Below are positions 1-9,742 of a stretch of DNA of 64,000 nucleotides, piece by piece (the first letter of the stretch is position 1; every line of letters starts with the position of its first letter). The translations under genes were made by a program, and so were the position numbers. This stretch comes from Erysipelotrichaceae bacterium (GTDB taxonomy: Bacteria; Bacillota_I; Bacilli_A; Erysipelotrichales; Erysipelotrichaceae), in the NCBI GenBank assembly GCA_017432885.1, contig JAFRIE010000018.1:62001-126000 (forward strand). The letters are read 5' to 3'. The notes under the pieces are model-generated. The model saw only the letters and a program-made list of their open reading frames with translations. It searched no databases and was not told the origin of the DNA.

Positions 1-825
1 ACCGGATGCTTCATTTGTACTCACGACTTCGAATACTGTATCAGTATAGTAGTCAAGCCCCCTGACCAGTTTGTCATCGATCTCATAAGGGATCTGCATA
101 ATGTCAAGATAGTGCTTAACTTTATCAAAATAAATCTGCGATTCTTCATTTAGAACCATTTTCGGAGCATTTGCGATGAGTTCACTGCCATGGTCGACCT
201 TGCAGTCCAAGATGCGTAAAGGATTCTTATACAACCTGCTTCGGCAGTCGGCACAAAGCTCATCCTGATGTGGTTCGAAATACGAAATCAGTTGATCCTT
301 GTATTTCAGTCTTGATTCATTATCCCCTAATGAATTTAACAGAACTTTAACGCCGTTAAGTCCGATTGCCTTGATATAGAAATAACCCAGGGCAATCACT
401 TCTGCGTCGATCAGCGGATCCTTATCGCCTATGGCTTCGATACCCATCTGGGTAAACTGGCGCTGTCTGCCTTTCTGTGGTCTTTCATGACGGAACATTT
501 CTTCCACATAAGCCAGTTTTACCGGCATTTCCGGTGAACCGTACATTTTGTTTTCAACGAAACTCCGGACAACACCTGCCGTTCCTTCCGGCCTCAAAGT
601 AAGTGAATCTTTCCCGTTAGGAGAAAAGGTGTACATCTCTTTGGTTACCATATCGGAAGTATCGTTCTCTTTCTGAAATACACCCGTATATTCAAAAACA
701 GGGGTCTTGATTTCCTGGTAGCCATAGAGTTCCAGAAAATGACGGAACAGATCTTCCAGTTCCCGGAATTTCAGCAATGTTTCCGGTAAAAGATCATAGG
801 TTCCTTTAACTGTCTGATACGGCAT
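1..825 (-). CDS. hisS: Histidyl-tRNA synthetase, N-terminal 275 residues (runs off the window)
   Basis: Charges tRNA-His with histidine in the cytosol. The visible part is a class II synthetase core: motif 2 reads FRHERPQKGRQRQFTQ, and the HisA signature LVRGLDYYTDTVFE lies near the window edge. The gene is open at base 1, so the end of the catalytic domain and the anticodon-binding domain are missing here. Two in-frame ATGs occur, at 834 and 825. An AGGAGG at 835-840 abuts the first but sits nine bases from the second, so I chose 825 (protein begins MPYQTVKGTYDLLP). It follows a T-box leader and is the last visible gene downstream of rel. Confidence 0.97.
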   Translation of the reverse strand, partial: MPYQTVKGTYDLLPETLLKFRELEDLFRHFLELYGYQEIKTPVFEYTGVFQKENDTSDMVTKEMYTFSPNGKDSLTLRPEGTAGVVRSFVENKMYGSPEMPVKLAYVEEMFRHERPQKGRQRQFTQMGIEAIGDKDPLIDAEVIALGYFYIKAIGLNGVKVLLNSLGDNESRLKYKDQLISYFEPHQDELCADCRSRLYKNPLRILDCKVDHGSELIANAPKMVLNEESQIYFDKVKHYLDIMQIPYEIDDKLVRGLDYYTDTVFEVVSTNEASG

Positions 826-840
826 AGTTTTCATCCTCCT

Positions 841-1045
841 TATAAAATAAAACGTCCTGTCTAAGGACGTTAATCACGCGGTACCACCTTAGTTCATATC
901 CGAAGATATGCACTTTACGCTTTAACGCAGCTGCTGCGGCTTACTCTCATAAGCTTCAAGGAAGTGTCCCTCAGTATTCCTCATGAAGCCTCTCACCGTA
1001 TACTTCTCGCTTTGAATCGGAACAATGATTCTTTTCCTTATCGAT
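841..1045 (-). promoter_or_regulatory. T-box leader of hisS, likely histidine-specific
   Basis: On the minus strand the conserved T-box AAGGTGGTACCGCG is at 877-890. It is followed by a terminator hairpin (AACGTCCT/AGGACGTT, 851-871) with a T-rich tail that reaches the hisS ribosome binding site. In Stem I a CAC (His) triplet at 964-966 is followed by TTCCTTGA, the same distance to the CTTGA element as in known glycine T-boxes, so CAC is the probable specifier. Uncharged tRNA-His is expected to stabilise the antiterminator and switch on hisS. The T-box identity is seen directly; the specifier is an alignment by eye. Confidence 0.92.
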
Positions 1046-1051
1046 AACTGA

Positions 1052-1080
1052 ATTCTAGCACTATTTGATCGCTCTTTCAA
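1052..1080 (-). promoter_or_regulatory. Promoter for the hisS T-box transcript
   Basis: On the minus strand TTGAAA (1075-1080) and TAGAAT (1052-1057) are separated by 17 bases, a good sigma-A promoter. It lies across the last codons of rel and places the start near 1045, just before the T-box Stem I. hisS can therefore be transcribed independently of rel. Confidence 0.6.
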
Positions 1081-3232
1081 CTGAGATTACGCTTTCGACC
1101 TTCCTAAGATTTGCCATGATGTTTTCTAGATGTTCCTTATCGGTTACCATAAAAGATAGATTGGTCGTAGCCGTCAGATCTTCATTGTTCGCAACACTGT
1201 TTACAGCCGTCAGATTGGCCTTAAACTGTGCTACGACCGTAACGAGATCTGTCAAAAGATAAGAACGGTCCTTTGAGAATATTTTAACAGAGGTCTGGTA
1301 TTTGATATCCGGTTTTTCCGGATCCCAGGCTACATCGATCAGACGTCTTTCATTGATGATATTCGGGCAGTCACAGCGATGGACCTTGATGCCTTGCCCT
1401 TTGGATACAAATCCCTTGACTTCATCGCCGTAAACCGGAGAACAGCAAGGAGATAAAGCGATCTTCATCGAGTTGATTCCGGTAACGACAATGCCGGTTT
1501 TGGAAACGAACTGGTTTCGGGCGGAATTTTTCTTGGCGATCTTTTCCAGAATAGAGAGATCAACTTCTTTCTTTCCGAATTTGGTCAGTTTTTCGATGAC
1601 GGCAATCGGTGTCATCGATCTGCATCCTATAGCATAAAGAAGATCATTGGCGTTAGCCAGCTGAAAAGTACCGGCTACCTTATCCAGTTTCTTCATATCG
1701 TAGAATTCGTCCAGATCCAGATCGTGCTTTCGGATTTCTTCTTTAAGCAGATTTTCACCGTTCTTGATGAAAGTTTCTTTATCTTCCATTTCCTTCTTCA
1801 GGAAATAGGCCTTGATCTTGTTTCGGGCATGATTGGTCTTAACGATCTTCAGCCAGTCTTCCGACGGTGTGGAATTCTTGTTGGTACGAAGTTCAACGAC
1901 ATCGCCGGTCTTTAACGGTGTATTTAACGGAACAAGGACGCCGTTTACCAGCGCACCAACCGTCTGGTTTCCTACTTCTGTATGAATACGGTAGGCAAAG
2001 TCGATCGGTGTCGCACCGGCGGCCAGATCGATGACTCTGCCTCTAGGAGTCATGCAGTAGATGTTCGCATTAAAAATGTCATGCGTAATATCATTCATGA
2101 ATTCCTTGGCATCCGTATCTGAATTCTCTTCAAACGCTTTCAGCCATTGCAGTTCCGATTGCAGATCTTTCTGCGATCTCTTTTTCCCTTCTTTGTAAGA
2201 CCAGTGGGCGGCAATACCTCTTTCTGCAACTTCATCCATTTCTTCCGTACGGATCTGTACCTCGTAAATACGTCCGTCAGGTCCTACAATGGTCGTATGG
2301 AGCGACTGATACATATTCATCTTAGGCATAGCGATGTAATCTTTGAGTCTGCCGGGTATCGGTCTGTAAACAGCATGAATATAGCCTAAAACTTCGTAAC
2401 AGTTCGTTTCCGTCTTGGTGACGATACGGATCGCAAGAAGATCCAGAATCTCATCAAAACGCTTGTTTTTGGTTACCATCTTCTTATTGATGGAATATAG
2501 ATGTTTTGAACGTCCAAAGATCCTGAAAGGAATATTATGCATTTCCAGAACGATAGAAATATCTTTAATCATAATATCGATCTGCTGATCCCTTTCGGAT
2601 TTTTTTGATTCTACAAGTCTGGCAATTTCATGGTATTTTTCATTATCCAGATAATAGAAAGAGAGGTCTTCCAGTTCATTCTTGATCTCGGCAATACCCA
2701 GACGGTGTGCAATCGGTGCATATACATCCAGTGTTTCTTTCGCGATCCTTTTCTGCTTTACTTCAGGAAGATATTCCAGAGTACGCATATTATGCAGACG
2801 GTCTACCAGTTTTACCAGGATCACACGCACATCTTTCGCCATGGCAATCAGTATTTTTCGATGATTAACTGCCTGATACTCTTTCTCATCGGTAAATTTC
2901 AGATTGGAGATCTTGGTCACGGCTTCTACGATTTCGTAAATCTCTTCACTGAATTCAGCGACAAATTCTTCTTTTTCTACGCCGCAGTCTTCCAGAACAT
3001 CATGCAGCAGACCGGCACAGATCGTATTTGGATCTGTCTTCAATTTTGCCAGTTCATAGGCCACATTCAAAACATGCACAAAATAAGGTTCACCTGAAGA
3101 CCTTTTCTGATCCTTGTGCTTTTCGTAGGCATAGGCATAGGCTTTTTCAATCAGATCCAGGGATTCCTTGTTTTTTATATACTTATTAATCTCATTGAAA
3201 AGCTCTTCTTTTGTCGATATAAGTTTAACCAT
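1061..3232 (-). CDS. rel: Bifunctional (p)ppGpp synthetase/hydrolase, Rel
   Basis: Stringent-response enzyme that makes and hydrolyses (p)ppGpp; ribosome-associated in the cytosol. At 723 residues it has the full long-Rel layout. The HD hydrolase domain carries LLHDVLED with H77-D78 and LVDRLHNMRTL near 142-152. The synthetase domain carries GRSKHLYSI and RLKDYIAMPK. A TGS domain follows near 393-455, then a cysteine/histidine-rich segment (CCSPVYGD, HRCDCPN), and an ACT domain ends the protein. The RLKD at 295-298 is the RXKD form of bifunctional Rel proteins, not the EXDD of synthetase-only RelA. It sits downstream of recJ and apt, a conserved Firmicutes order, with GAGG before the ATG. Confidence 0.97.
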   Translation of the reverse strand: MVKLISTKEELFNEINKYIKNKESLDLIEKAYAYAYEKHKDQKRSSGEPYFVHVLNVAYELAKLKTDPNTICAGLLHDVLEDCGVEKEEFVAEFSEEIYEIVEAVTKISNLKFTDEKEYQAVNHRKILIAMAKDVRVILVKLVDRLHNMRTLEYLPEVKQKRIAKETLDVYAPIAHRLGIAEIKNELEDLSFYYLDNEKYHEIARLVESKKSERDQQIDIMIKDISIVLEMHNIPFRIFGRSKHLYSINKKMVTKNKRFDEILDLLAIRIVTKTETNCYEVLGYIHAVYRPIPGRLKDYIAMPKMNMYQSLHTTIVGPDGRIYEVQIRTEEMDEVAERGIAAHWSYKEGKKRSQKDLQSELQWLKAFEENSDTDAKEFMNDITHDIFNANIYCMTPRGRVIDLAAGATPIDFAYRIHTEVGNQTVGALVNGVLVPLNTPLKTGDVVELRTNKNSTPSEDWLKIVKTNHARNKIKAYFLKKEMEDKETFIKNGENLLKEEIRKHDLDLDEFYDMKKLDKVAGTFQLANANDLLYAIGCRSMTPIAVIEKLTKFGKKEVDLSILEKIAKKNSARNQFVSKTGIVVTGINSMKIALSPCCSPVYGDEVKGFVSKGQGIKVHRCDCPNIINERRLIDVAWDPEKPDIKYQTSVKIFSKDRSYLLTDLVTVVAQFKANLTAVNSVANNEDLTATTNLSFMVTDKEHLENIMANLRKVESVISVERAIK

Positions 3233-3250
3233 GATCCTCTATATTAAAAC

Positions 3251-3265
3251 CGAAGCAAAGCTTCG
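3251..3265 (-). terminator. Weak hairpin between apt and rel
   Basis: CGAAGC and GCTTCG arms with a 3-base loop, followed on the minus strand by GTTTTAAT. The short stem and tract suggest at most partial termination, so rel probably receives read-through from apt. Confidence 0.4.
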
Positions 3266-3272
3266 ATTCTAA

Positions 3273-3785
3273 TCAATACTTCAATAAGGCGCAAACGTTA
3301 TAGTCTTTCAGTTTTTCTCTGCCTCCCAATGCTTCTAATTCGATTAGGAAAGCACATCCGACTACTTCACCGCCCAACTGTTCAACCATTTTAATGGTCG
3401 CCTCAACGGTGCCGCCTGTAGCAAGTAAGTCATCGATGATCAGGACTTTCTGTCCTGGTTTGATGGAATCCGCATGCATATGCAGTTCATTTGATCCGTA
3501 TTCCAGATCATATTTATAGGAAATCGTCTTTCTAGGAAGTTTGTTTGGCTTTCTGACTGGGACAAAACCGATTTTCAGTTCATATGCGACCGGGCAACCG
3601 AAAATAAAGCCTCTGGATTCCGGACCGGCAACAACTTGAGCACCGATCTCTTTTGCGAAATTGATCAGATATGCACAAGCCTCATGGAAAGCCTCTCCAT
3701 CAGCCATTAACGGCGTGATATCACGAAACAGTACGCCTTCCTGCGGAAAATCAGGTATTGATGCAATATAGTCTTTTAAGTTCAT
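3273..3785 (-). CDS. apt: Adenine phosphoribosyltransferase
   Basis: Purine salvage enzyme converting adenine and PRPP to AMP and pyrophosphate in the cytosol. The PRPP-binding signature [13 protein letters not shown] is present, and the N-terminus [23 protein letters not shown] is typical of the family. I start at the ATG at 3785 (170 residues) rather than the GTG three codons upstream, because GAGGTG at 3793-3798 is seven bases from the ATG. Conserved neighbour of recJ and rel. It has its own promoter inside the end of recJ. Confidence 0.95.
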   Translation of the reverse strand: MNLKDYIASIPDFPQEGVLFRDITPLMADGEAFHEACAYLINFAKEIGAQVVAGPESRGFIFGCPVAYELKIGFVPVRKPNKLPRKTISYKYDLEYGSNELHMHADSIKPGQKVLIIDDLLATGGTVEATIKMVEQLGGEVVGCAFLIELEALGGREKLKDYNVCALLKY

Positions 3786-3812
3786 AGCATTCACCTCTGC
3801 AAATACATATCA

Positions 3813-3841
3813 ATTATAGTAAAACTAGACTGTTTCTTCAA
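3813..3841 (-). promoter_or_regulatory. Promoter for apt-rel
   Basis: TTGAAG (3836-3841) and TATAAT (3813-3818) on the minus strand with a 17-base spacer, inside the last codons of recJ. It predicts a start near 3806 and a leader of about 20 bases ending in the apt ribosome binding site. Confidence 0.6.
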
Positions 3842-5339
3842 TTACAAACGAGACTTTGTTCTTGTGATAATCGTCCCTTTTCACCTTGCCGATCATTCGT
3901 GAAAAAGTATCTTTCTCTTTCTTGTTGCGGAAATCTATGGCTTCCAGTATTTCGTTTAAACTGTATTTTTTGAATCGGCCTGCCGAACTGTATGTTTTTA
4001 CGATAACAGGATCTTTGATCCCGAACAAAGGTTCGGAAAAGTCCGGACCAAAAGGCTTTAATTCTTCCAGCTGATCTAAAAGGGCAAAGTCAATTTCTTC
4101 CTGTTCAAGAAGAACAACATCCCTGATCTGTTCCTCGATCTGTAAGTCGTTTTTTGAAATATAGTCCAGGAGAACCGGCAGTTTCTCTTCATCCAGAGAC
4201 AGTCCGACAGCCTGTTCATGTCCGCCAAAAGTAAGAAAAAGATCTTCAACATTCTTTAAATAGGAATATAGATCACTGCCCGTTGGACTTCTGCCGGATC
4301 CTTTTAGTTCTCTTCCGTTTTTAGAAAAAACAAGCGCAGGTTTCTGAAACTCGTACATGATCCGATTGGCGATCAGACCGCACAGACCTTCCTTGAAAGC
4401 CTCTGAACAGACAGCTATCACCTTTTCATTAGGATCCATGATCCTTTCCGCCAATGAAAACATCTGTCTGCTTAGCTCTTTTCTGGACTTGTTGATTTCT
4501 TCGATCCGATTCAAGTAGACCATACAGTCGCTATTATTTTCCAGCAGATAGCGTACGACATAATTGACATTCATTTTCTCATCCATCCTTGATACGGCAT
4601 TGATCTTGGGAATGACCTGGTAAGAAAGCACATCATAATCGATGTCTTTGCTGCCGGCTAAGTAATTCAGCGGCAGGATCTCTTTTTCATGGAGAAGATG
4701 AAGCATTTCTTTCATTAGATAGCGGTTATAGCCAAAAACGGAAACCATGTCTGCGAGCGTAGCCAATCCGCCATATATCGTGCTAAGAACATCGTCGCGG
4801 AAACCGTTTGCCACTAAGGCACACAAACCTCCCGCACACATATCGGAATAAGTTTCAGGAAACAGATCCGGATGAAGATAGGCATCTGCTTCGGGGCTAT
4901 CGCTATACTCATGATGGTCAAGAATAAGAACAACCAGTCCGGCATCTCTGGCAACTTTCAGCTGCTGTCCGGCTGTAATGCCGTTGTCAACACATAGGAT
5001 CACTTCAAAACCGTTTTCGATTGCTGTAGATACGATCCTGTCATTGATCCCGTATCCATCCTTGCTTCTGGAAGGAATATAATAATTATTTGCGATCTGA
5101 AGCCAATCCAGCAGACGTTTCATGATCACGGTCGCACAGATGCCGTCGCAGTCATAATCGCCAACAATAAAAAATCTTTTATCCCTGTAAGATAAAAGCT
5201 TCTGGCGAAATGACTTTAAAACCTCCATTTCCTGATCCGGATGAAAACCTGATGTATCAAGCTTTTCAGGCGAGACCCCGTTGATCCTGCAGATTCTTTC
5301 CTTCAGGCTCAGGTCATCAGAATTGTAACGGTATTTCAT
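3825..5339 (-). CDS. recJ: Single-stranded-DNA-specific exonuclease RecJ (short form)
   Basis: 5'-3' single-strand exonuclease acting in recombination and mismatch or base-excision repair. The DHH phosphoesterase motifs are intact: VGDYDCDGICAT, LILDHHEYSD, and the DHHA1 GGH in FGGHEQAVGLSL. At 504 residues it is shorter than E. coli RecJ (about 577) and much shorter than Bacillus RecJ (about 786), so the usual C-terminal extension is absent. A longer reading frame runs upstream to 5402, but the family N-terminus and an ATGA overlap with the mraY stop favour the ATG at 5339. It is translationally coupled to mraY, an unusual position at the end of a wall-synthesis cluster. Confidence 0.9.
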   Translation of the reverse strand: MKYRYNSDDLSLKERICRINGVSPEKLDTSGFHPDQEMEVLKSFRQKLLSYRDKRFFIVGDYDCDGICATVIMKRLLDWLQIANNYYIPSRSKDGYGINDRIVSTAIENGFEVILCVDNGITAGQQLKVARDAGLVVLILDHHEYSDSPEADAYLHPDLFPETYSDMCAGGLCALVANGFRDDVLSTIYGGLATLADMVSVFGYNRYLMKEMLHLLHEKEILPLNYLAGSKDIDYDVLSYQVIPKINAVSRMDEKMNVNYVVRYLLENNSDCMVYLNRIEEINKSRKELSRQMFSLAERIMDPNEKVIAVCSEAFKEGLCGLIANRIMYEFQKPALVFSKNGRELKGSGRSPTGSDLYSYLKNVEDLFLTFGGHEQAVGLSLDEEKLPVLLDYISKNDLQIEEQIRDVVLLEQEEIDFALLDQLEELKPFGPDFSEPLFGIKDPVIVKTYSSAGRFKKYSLNEILEAIDFRNKKEKDTFSRMIGKVKRDDYHKNKVSFVIEETV

Positions 5340-6313
5340 AGCAAGGAAATACCGATAAAGGTGCCAATGAGAGATAACACGAACTGCAGCAGGTAGAAAC
5401 ACAGTACGATTCTTGTTTCTTTATATCCTTTGATTACAAAAGCGTAATGGATCGGTGTGTAGGAGAATACTCTTTTATGAAACACACGAACCATGAACTG
5501 CTGCAGACAGACACAGAACATTTCAATGACAAAAACGCCGCCGATCACAAACAAGGCAATCGTCTGATCCATCAGTAAGGCAAGAGAAGTAAATAAAGCG
5601 CCTAGAGCGAGCGAACCGCTGTCACCCATGAAGATCTTTGCCGGATGGAAATTGAAACACAGATAGCCGATCAAACCCGCCAGAATGCAGATCAGGAATA
5701 AAGCGAGATAGTAATTATTCTGCAGAAAGAACAGGATCACAAATGGAATCAGTGCAATCAGGGATACGCCTGCACATAGACCGTCCATTCCGTCTGTAAA
5801 GTTCACAGCATTGGCTTCTGCCATGTAAAGAAGGACCATGAACGGCAGATAGAAATACCATTTTAAAGGGATAACAAGCGATGTAAACGGGATACTGACC
5901 TGCATCGGCAGAATATCTCTGAATAAAAAGAAAAGTCCTGCAGAATAAACCAGTTCCATAATCAGTCTTGTTTTTGGCGATAAACCGTCGTTCTTATGAC
6001 TGGCAATAACCAGCGCATCGTCGATGAATCCGACTGAACAGTACAAGACATAAGACAAAAGAACAAATAGAAAACCGCGGTCAAAGATACCCTTGTGGTT
6101 GATAATCAGATAAACCACAACCGGAATAACTACAAAAAGCAGTCCGCCCATGATCGGGGTCTTATCCTTGTTTTTAAATTCATCTAACGCATATTCAGAT
6201 GCAACCTGATTGATATTCCTGTTTTTCAGATATCTGATAAACTGCGGCATCAGAACAAGCATCAATACAAATGTTAATATTGCTGCTATACAGCAGATAA
6301 GATAGAAATCCAT
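5336..6313 (-). CDS. mraY: Phospho-N-acetylmuramoyl-pentapeptide transferase MraY (divergent)
   Basis: Transfers phospho-MurNAc-pentapeptide from UDP to undecaprenyl phosphate, making lipid I in the cytoplasmic membrane. About ten hydrophobic segments are visible. Family motifs include GFIDDALVIASHKNDGLSPK, NAVNFTDGMDGLCAG and AKIFMGDSGSLALGA. The C-terminal loop reads PIHYAFVIKG (H289-Y290-A291) where almost all MraY proteins have PxHHHFE, so two of the three histidines are replaced. It follows the PBP gene as in dcw clusters. A related glycosyl-1-phosphate transferase (WecA/TagO type) is the main alternative, but position and the overall fit favour MraY. Confidence 0.87.
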   Translation of the reverse strand: MDFYLICCIAAILTFVLMLVLMPQFIRYLKNRNINQVASEYALDEFKNKDKTPIMGGLLFVVIPVVVYLIINHKGIFDRGFLFVLLSYVLYCSVGFIDDALVIASHKNDGLSPKTRLIMELVYSAGLFFLFRDILPMQVSIPFTSLVIPLKWYFYLPFMVLLYMAEANAVNFTDGMDGLCAGVSLIALIPFVILFFLQNNYYLALFLICILAGLIGYLCFNFHPAKIFMGDSGSLALGALFTSLALLMDQTIALFVIGGVFVIEMFCVCLQQFMVRVFHKRVFSYTPIHYAFVIKGYKETRIVLCFYLLQFVLSLIGTFIGISLL

Positions 6314-6329
6314 ACCTGATTATTATACA

Positions 6330-8540
6330 CTATTCATCTGATTCTGTATCTGAATTTTCATTCTTCTGTTCCGGATAATGAATTTCATGTAATCTGACAC
6401 TGATTTCCTGTTTCTTGTCGGCAATACTTCCCGGAGATAAAGACTGTTCATAAACAACGCCATATCCATCGATAACAATCGGAAGTTTTGTCAGTGACCA
6501 GTAATTGATCAGATCTTTTCTTGTCCATCCGGTAAAATCCGGAATAGAAACCGTATCTCCATCTGTTAAAAGGAACACTTTTTCCCCAGTGTATAGATCA
6601 TCGCCCTTCTGCGGAATCTGTGCTATGATCCTGTTTCCATCGCCGATCAGATAAAGATCTGCTTCATATTGATCCATTTTAATTTCTGCTTCGTTTCGAC
6701 TTAATGAAAGCAGTGAAGGCATTTCATATCGTTTCAGATAGGTTCCGGATTCGGTTCCTTCTTCCGGAATACTAAGATTTTCCAGCAAAGCAATGCGGTC
6801 GATCAGATCGGGAATCGGCTTGATTTCATAATTGTAATAGACGGTCTCAGGAGATACATAGGCAAAATACAGCATGTATTTCGGATCTTCATAAGGAAAA
6901 CCCAGCATGCAGGAAATGATGTTGTCATCTTCTGCGTATGTTCCATCCATCGGGATTTCCGATGTGCCCGTCTTGCCCATAACTTCTACGCTATTTGCCG
7001 CATAGTGCCTGCAGGTTCCTTCGGGATCTGAAACAACTCTTCGTAACAGATCCTGCATCTGTGATGCGGTTTCTTTGCTGATCGGTGTATCCGTTACGGT
7101 TCTTCTGCCCTGATAAACAATCTTTTCGCTGTTTGGATCAACGATTTTATCAATAAAGTAAGGCTTTACCATTTCTCCGTTTCCAAAAATAGCTGTGTAT
7201 GCCTGCAGCAGCTGGAGCATGGTCGTGGAAGAACCCTGGCCATAAGTCGCGGTAATTTTATCGATCGGTGAATTGTCGTAGTTCGTGTAACCGGCGATTT
7301 CATCAATGCCGTCGGAATTCACTCGCTGATACAGATGAAATCTTTCCAGATACTTGCTATAGTTTTCGATTCCCACATATTGTGACAATAAAGTTGCCGT
7401 TGCGACATTGCTTGAATAGATCAGGCCATAATCCAGAGGAATGTCCCCCCATTCTCTAAAAGATACATTATGGATACAGCCTAAGGAATGATCCGAATAA
7501 GTTCTGGCGGTTGTTTCCGTATAACAGTAGGAAGATGAATCAAATAAGGCATCTCCGTCATATACGCCCAGATCCATGGCACTGGCATAGATGACTGATT
7601 TCATGACCGAACCCGGTTCATATGCCAGCTGTGAGCCGAAATTGACTTGAACATCATCGGATCGCAAATGATTCGGATCGTAACTTGGATACTGGCCCCA
7701 TGCCAGTATCTTTCCGGTATCGATTTCAACGACTGCTGCCCAGGCTCTGCTGGCATTCTTGTATTCAATTGTCGTATCCAATGCCGTTGTCAGGGCTTCC
7801 TGGATAGAAAGATCTATGGTCAGGTAAATATCGAAACCATCTATGGCCGGTATCGTTTCATCATACATTCCCGGCAGAATGAAACCGTGCTTATCCTGCT
7901 GATATGAATGGCTTCCGTCTGTTCCTGACAGTTCATCGTTCAGGTAGGCTTCTAGACCGAGTTTTCCGACCAGCTTGCCGCTTTCATCAGATTGTGCGAA
8001 GCCAAGCAGTTGAGGAGAAAACACTTCGCCATACGGATAATAACGACGATAGGAGTTTCTAAAACCGATGCCATGCAGATCAGGTATTGCCAAAATAGCA
8101 TCTCTCTGTTCTTCGGATAGATTCCTGCCATTTGCCCCCAGTTCCGTCTGGTAAAGATCTCGGCTGTCTGTCAGGATGTCGTAAATATCCTGAGCATCCA
8201 TTTCCAGGATCGGTGCAAGCATCGAAGCGGTATAGGAAGGATTGTCGACATAAGCGATTTCGTTGCCGCTGGACAGACGATCCGGATCAAGAAAACAGAT
8301 AATATCATATGTCTGTACATCCTGTGCCACGATCGTTCCTGAGGCTTCATAAATATTTCCTCTAGAGGCGAAGATCGTTTCTTCCACATTGGATACCGAA
8401 TAGATATAATCATCTAATGAGGTATTGGATCTAAGATGTTTCTTTCCGATCGTAACGAAAAAAACATTGCCGATCACTATTAGCACAATTGATAAAAAGA
8501 TGAAATAGAGAAAACGAAGTCTAAGATTGCTTCGTTTCAT
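6330..8540 (-). CDS. Division-type class B penicillin-binding protein with two PASTA domains
   Basis: Peptidoglycan transpeptidase of the FtsI/PBP2B/PBP2X group, acting at the septum outside the membrane. One membrane anchor lies near residues 10-30, a dimerisation domain follows, then the transpeptidase domain with SVMK (catalytic S311), SSN (in YSSNVAT) and KTGTSE. The C-terminal 120 or so residues hold two PASTA-like repeats (MPSLLSLSRNEAE and SIPDFTGWTRKDL), typical of Gram-positive division PBPs. At 736 residues it is of usual length. It lies one base from ftsL and 16 bases from mraY in a tight operon. Confidence 0.94.
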   Translation of the reverse strand: MKRSNLRLRFLYFIFLSIVLIVIGNVFFVTIGKKHLRSNTSLDDYIYSVSNVEETIFASRGNIYEASGTIVAQDVQTYDIICFLDPDRLSSGNEIAYVDNPSYTASMLAPILEMDAQDIYDILTDSRDLYQTELGANGRNLSEEQRDAILAIPDLHGIGFRNSYRRYYPYGEVFSPQLLGFAQSDESGKLVGKLGLEAYLNDELSGTDGSHSYQQDKHGFILPGMYDETIPAIDGFDIYLTIDLSIQEALTTALDTTIEYKNASRAWAAVVEIDTGKILAWGQYPSYDPNHLRSDDVQVNFGSQLAYEPGSVMKSVIYASAMDLGVYDGDALFDSSSYCYTETTARTYSDHSLGCIHNVSFREWGDIPLDYGLIYSSNVATATLLSQYVGIENYSKYLERFHLYQRVNSDGIDEIAGYTNYDNSPIDKITATYGQGSSTTMLQLLQAYTAIFGNGEMVKPYFIDKIVDPNSEKIVYQGRRTVTDTPISKETASQMQDLLRRVVSDPEGTCRHYAANSVEVMGKTGTSEIPMDGTYAEDDNIISCMLGFPYEDPKYMLYFAYVSPETVYYNYEIKPIPDLIDRIALLENLSIPEEGTESGTYLKRYEMPSLLSLSRNEAEIKMDQYEADLYLIGDGNRIIAQIPQKGDDLYTGEKVFLLTDGDTVSIPDFTGWTRKDLINYWSLTKLPIVIDGYGVVYEQSLSPGSIADKKQEISVRLHEIHYPEQKNENSDTESDE

Positions 8541-8541
8541 T

Positions 8542-8841
8542 TTAGTTTCCTGTTACAGATATGATGTTTTCTAATATCTGATCCATATTCGCAGCCTGTG
8601 CCACTTCATAGACCCTGTCCTTGTTTTCCAGTGTCTGTATTTCGTAGTTCAGGGACTGATTCTCGGTTTTCAGCATAGCAAGTTCTTCCGACATTGTCTG
8701 AATCTTCATCGTCAGTGAAGTATTGATCGTATTAACCAGAAGTGTGGTAATCAGCCAGGCGATCAGGGAAAAAGTAAAAACAATCAGCGCGATTCCGTTT
8801 AAACTAAGTCTTCTTCTTTTTCTTCTAACGATTTTTGCCAT
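8542..8841 (-). CDS. ftsL: Cell division protein FtsL
   Basis: Small bitopic divisome protein that with DivIC/FtsB links early and late division proteins. The 99 residues show a basic cytoplasmic start ([12 protein letters not shown]), one transmembrane helix at about 15-38 and an extracellular coiled coil ([20 protein letters not shown]). Sequence identity in this family is low, so the call rests on size, topology and position between rsmH and the PBP gene. Its start overlaps the end of rsmH by 17 bases, which implies translational coupling. Confidence 0.85.
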   Translation of the reverse strand: MAKIVRRKRRRLSLNGIALIVFTFSLIAWLITTLLVNTINTSLTMKIQTMSEELAMLKTENQSLNYEIQTLENKDRVYEVAQAANMDQILENIISVTGN

Positions 8842-9742
8842 ATGCTTTCTCTACTCCTCTGATGATGGCGCTTTTTGAGCGACGGTTCATCAATATCTCC
8901 TCTTCGGATGCCTTCTCCCCGTGATTCAGCAGCCTGTAATCGGCCGTTTTAACTTCTTCCGGTCTTAAGGCAATCCGTTTGTCATCTACAACGGTTGTCA
9001 GTTTTTTAAAGTACTGCTTTACGATCCTGTCTTCCAGGGAATGGAATGTGATAATAACCAGTCTTCCTTTTTCATTCAGGATCCGATCCGTTTCTTCCAG
9101 GAATGCTTTCAGATTTTCCAGTTCCTGATTTACTTCGATCCGGATGGCCTGAAACGTCTGTTTTGCCGGATGTCCCTTACGGTTCAGGAACTTAGCCGGA
9201 ATAGCGCTTTTAATTGCCTCAACAAGTTCCAGAGTCGTGCTGATCGGCCGCTGTTTCACGATCTGGCCGGCGATCCTTCTGGCAAATCTTTCTTCTCCGT
9301 ATTCCCGCAGGATCTTTTCTAGTTTTTCTATACTGTACTCATTTACGACTTCATAGGCACTGAGATTTCCGTCTTTATCCATGCGCATATCCAGCGGTCC
9401 GTCATATCGGTAGGAGAAACCTCTGTCTCCTTCATCAAACTGCGGTGATGATACGCCCAGATCCAACAGGATACCATCGGCATGTTCTACATAGTTTGCG
9501 ATGTTTTTAAAATTGTCATGGATGAAGAACACGTTATTGTAATCTTTCAAGAATTCTTTTGATTCCCTGATCGCTTCTTCGTCAAGATCAAAGCAGTAAA
9601 GTCTGCCGTTTTTCAGTTTTTCCAGGATCCTTTTTGAATGCCCGCCTCTTCCCAGCGTTCCGTCGACATAGATGCCGTCTTCTTTTATATTCAGCATTTC
9701 AATCGCCTTTTCCGGCATTACACTGATATGTTTATTCATCAT
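8825..9742 (-). CDS. rsmH: 16S rRNA (cytosine1402-N4)-methyltransferase RsmH
   Basis: SAM-dependent methyltransferase modifying C1402 of 16S rRNA (formerly MraW). The N-terminus [14 protein letters not shown], the SAM-binding [36 protein letters not shown] and [12 protein letters not shown] are all family signatures. Length 305 is normal. Two ATGs occur at 9742 and 9739; either is possible. It overlaps mraZ by 11 bases and ftsL by 17. Confidence 0.97.
   Translation of the reverse strand: MMNKHISVMPEKAIEMLNIKEDGIYVDGTLGRGGHSKRILEKLKNGRLYCFDLDEEAIRESKEFLKDYNNVFFIHDNFKNIANYVEHADGILLDLGVSSPQFDEGDRGFSYRYDGPLDMRMDKDGNLSAYEVVNEYSIEKLEKILREYGEERFARRIAGQIVKQRPISTTLELVEAIKSAIPAKFLNRKGHPAKQTFQAIRIEVNQELENLKAFLEETDRILNEKGRLVIITFHSLEDRIVKQYFKKLTTVVDDKRIALRPEEVKTADYRLLNHGEKASEEEILMNRRSKSAIIRGVEKAYGKNR

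Noticed and set aside
5340..5402. Upstream extension of recJ by 21 codons
   Set aside because: It would overlap 67 bases of mraY, lacks a ribosome binding site, and the ATG at 5339 gives an ATGA coupling and the family N-terminus.
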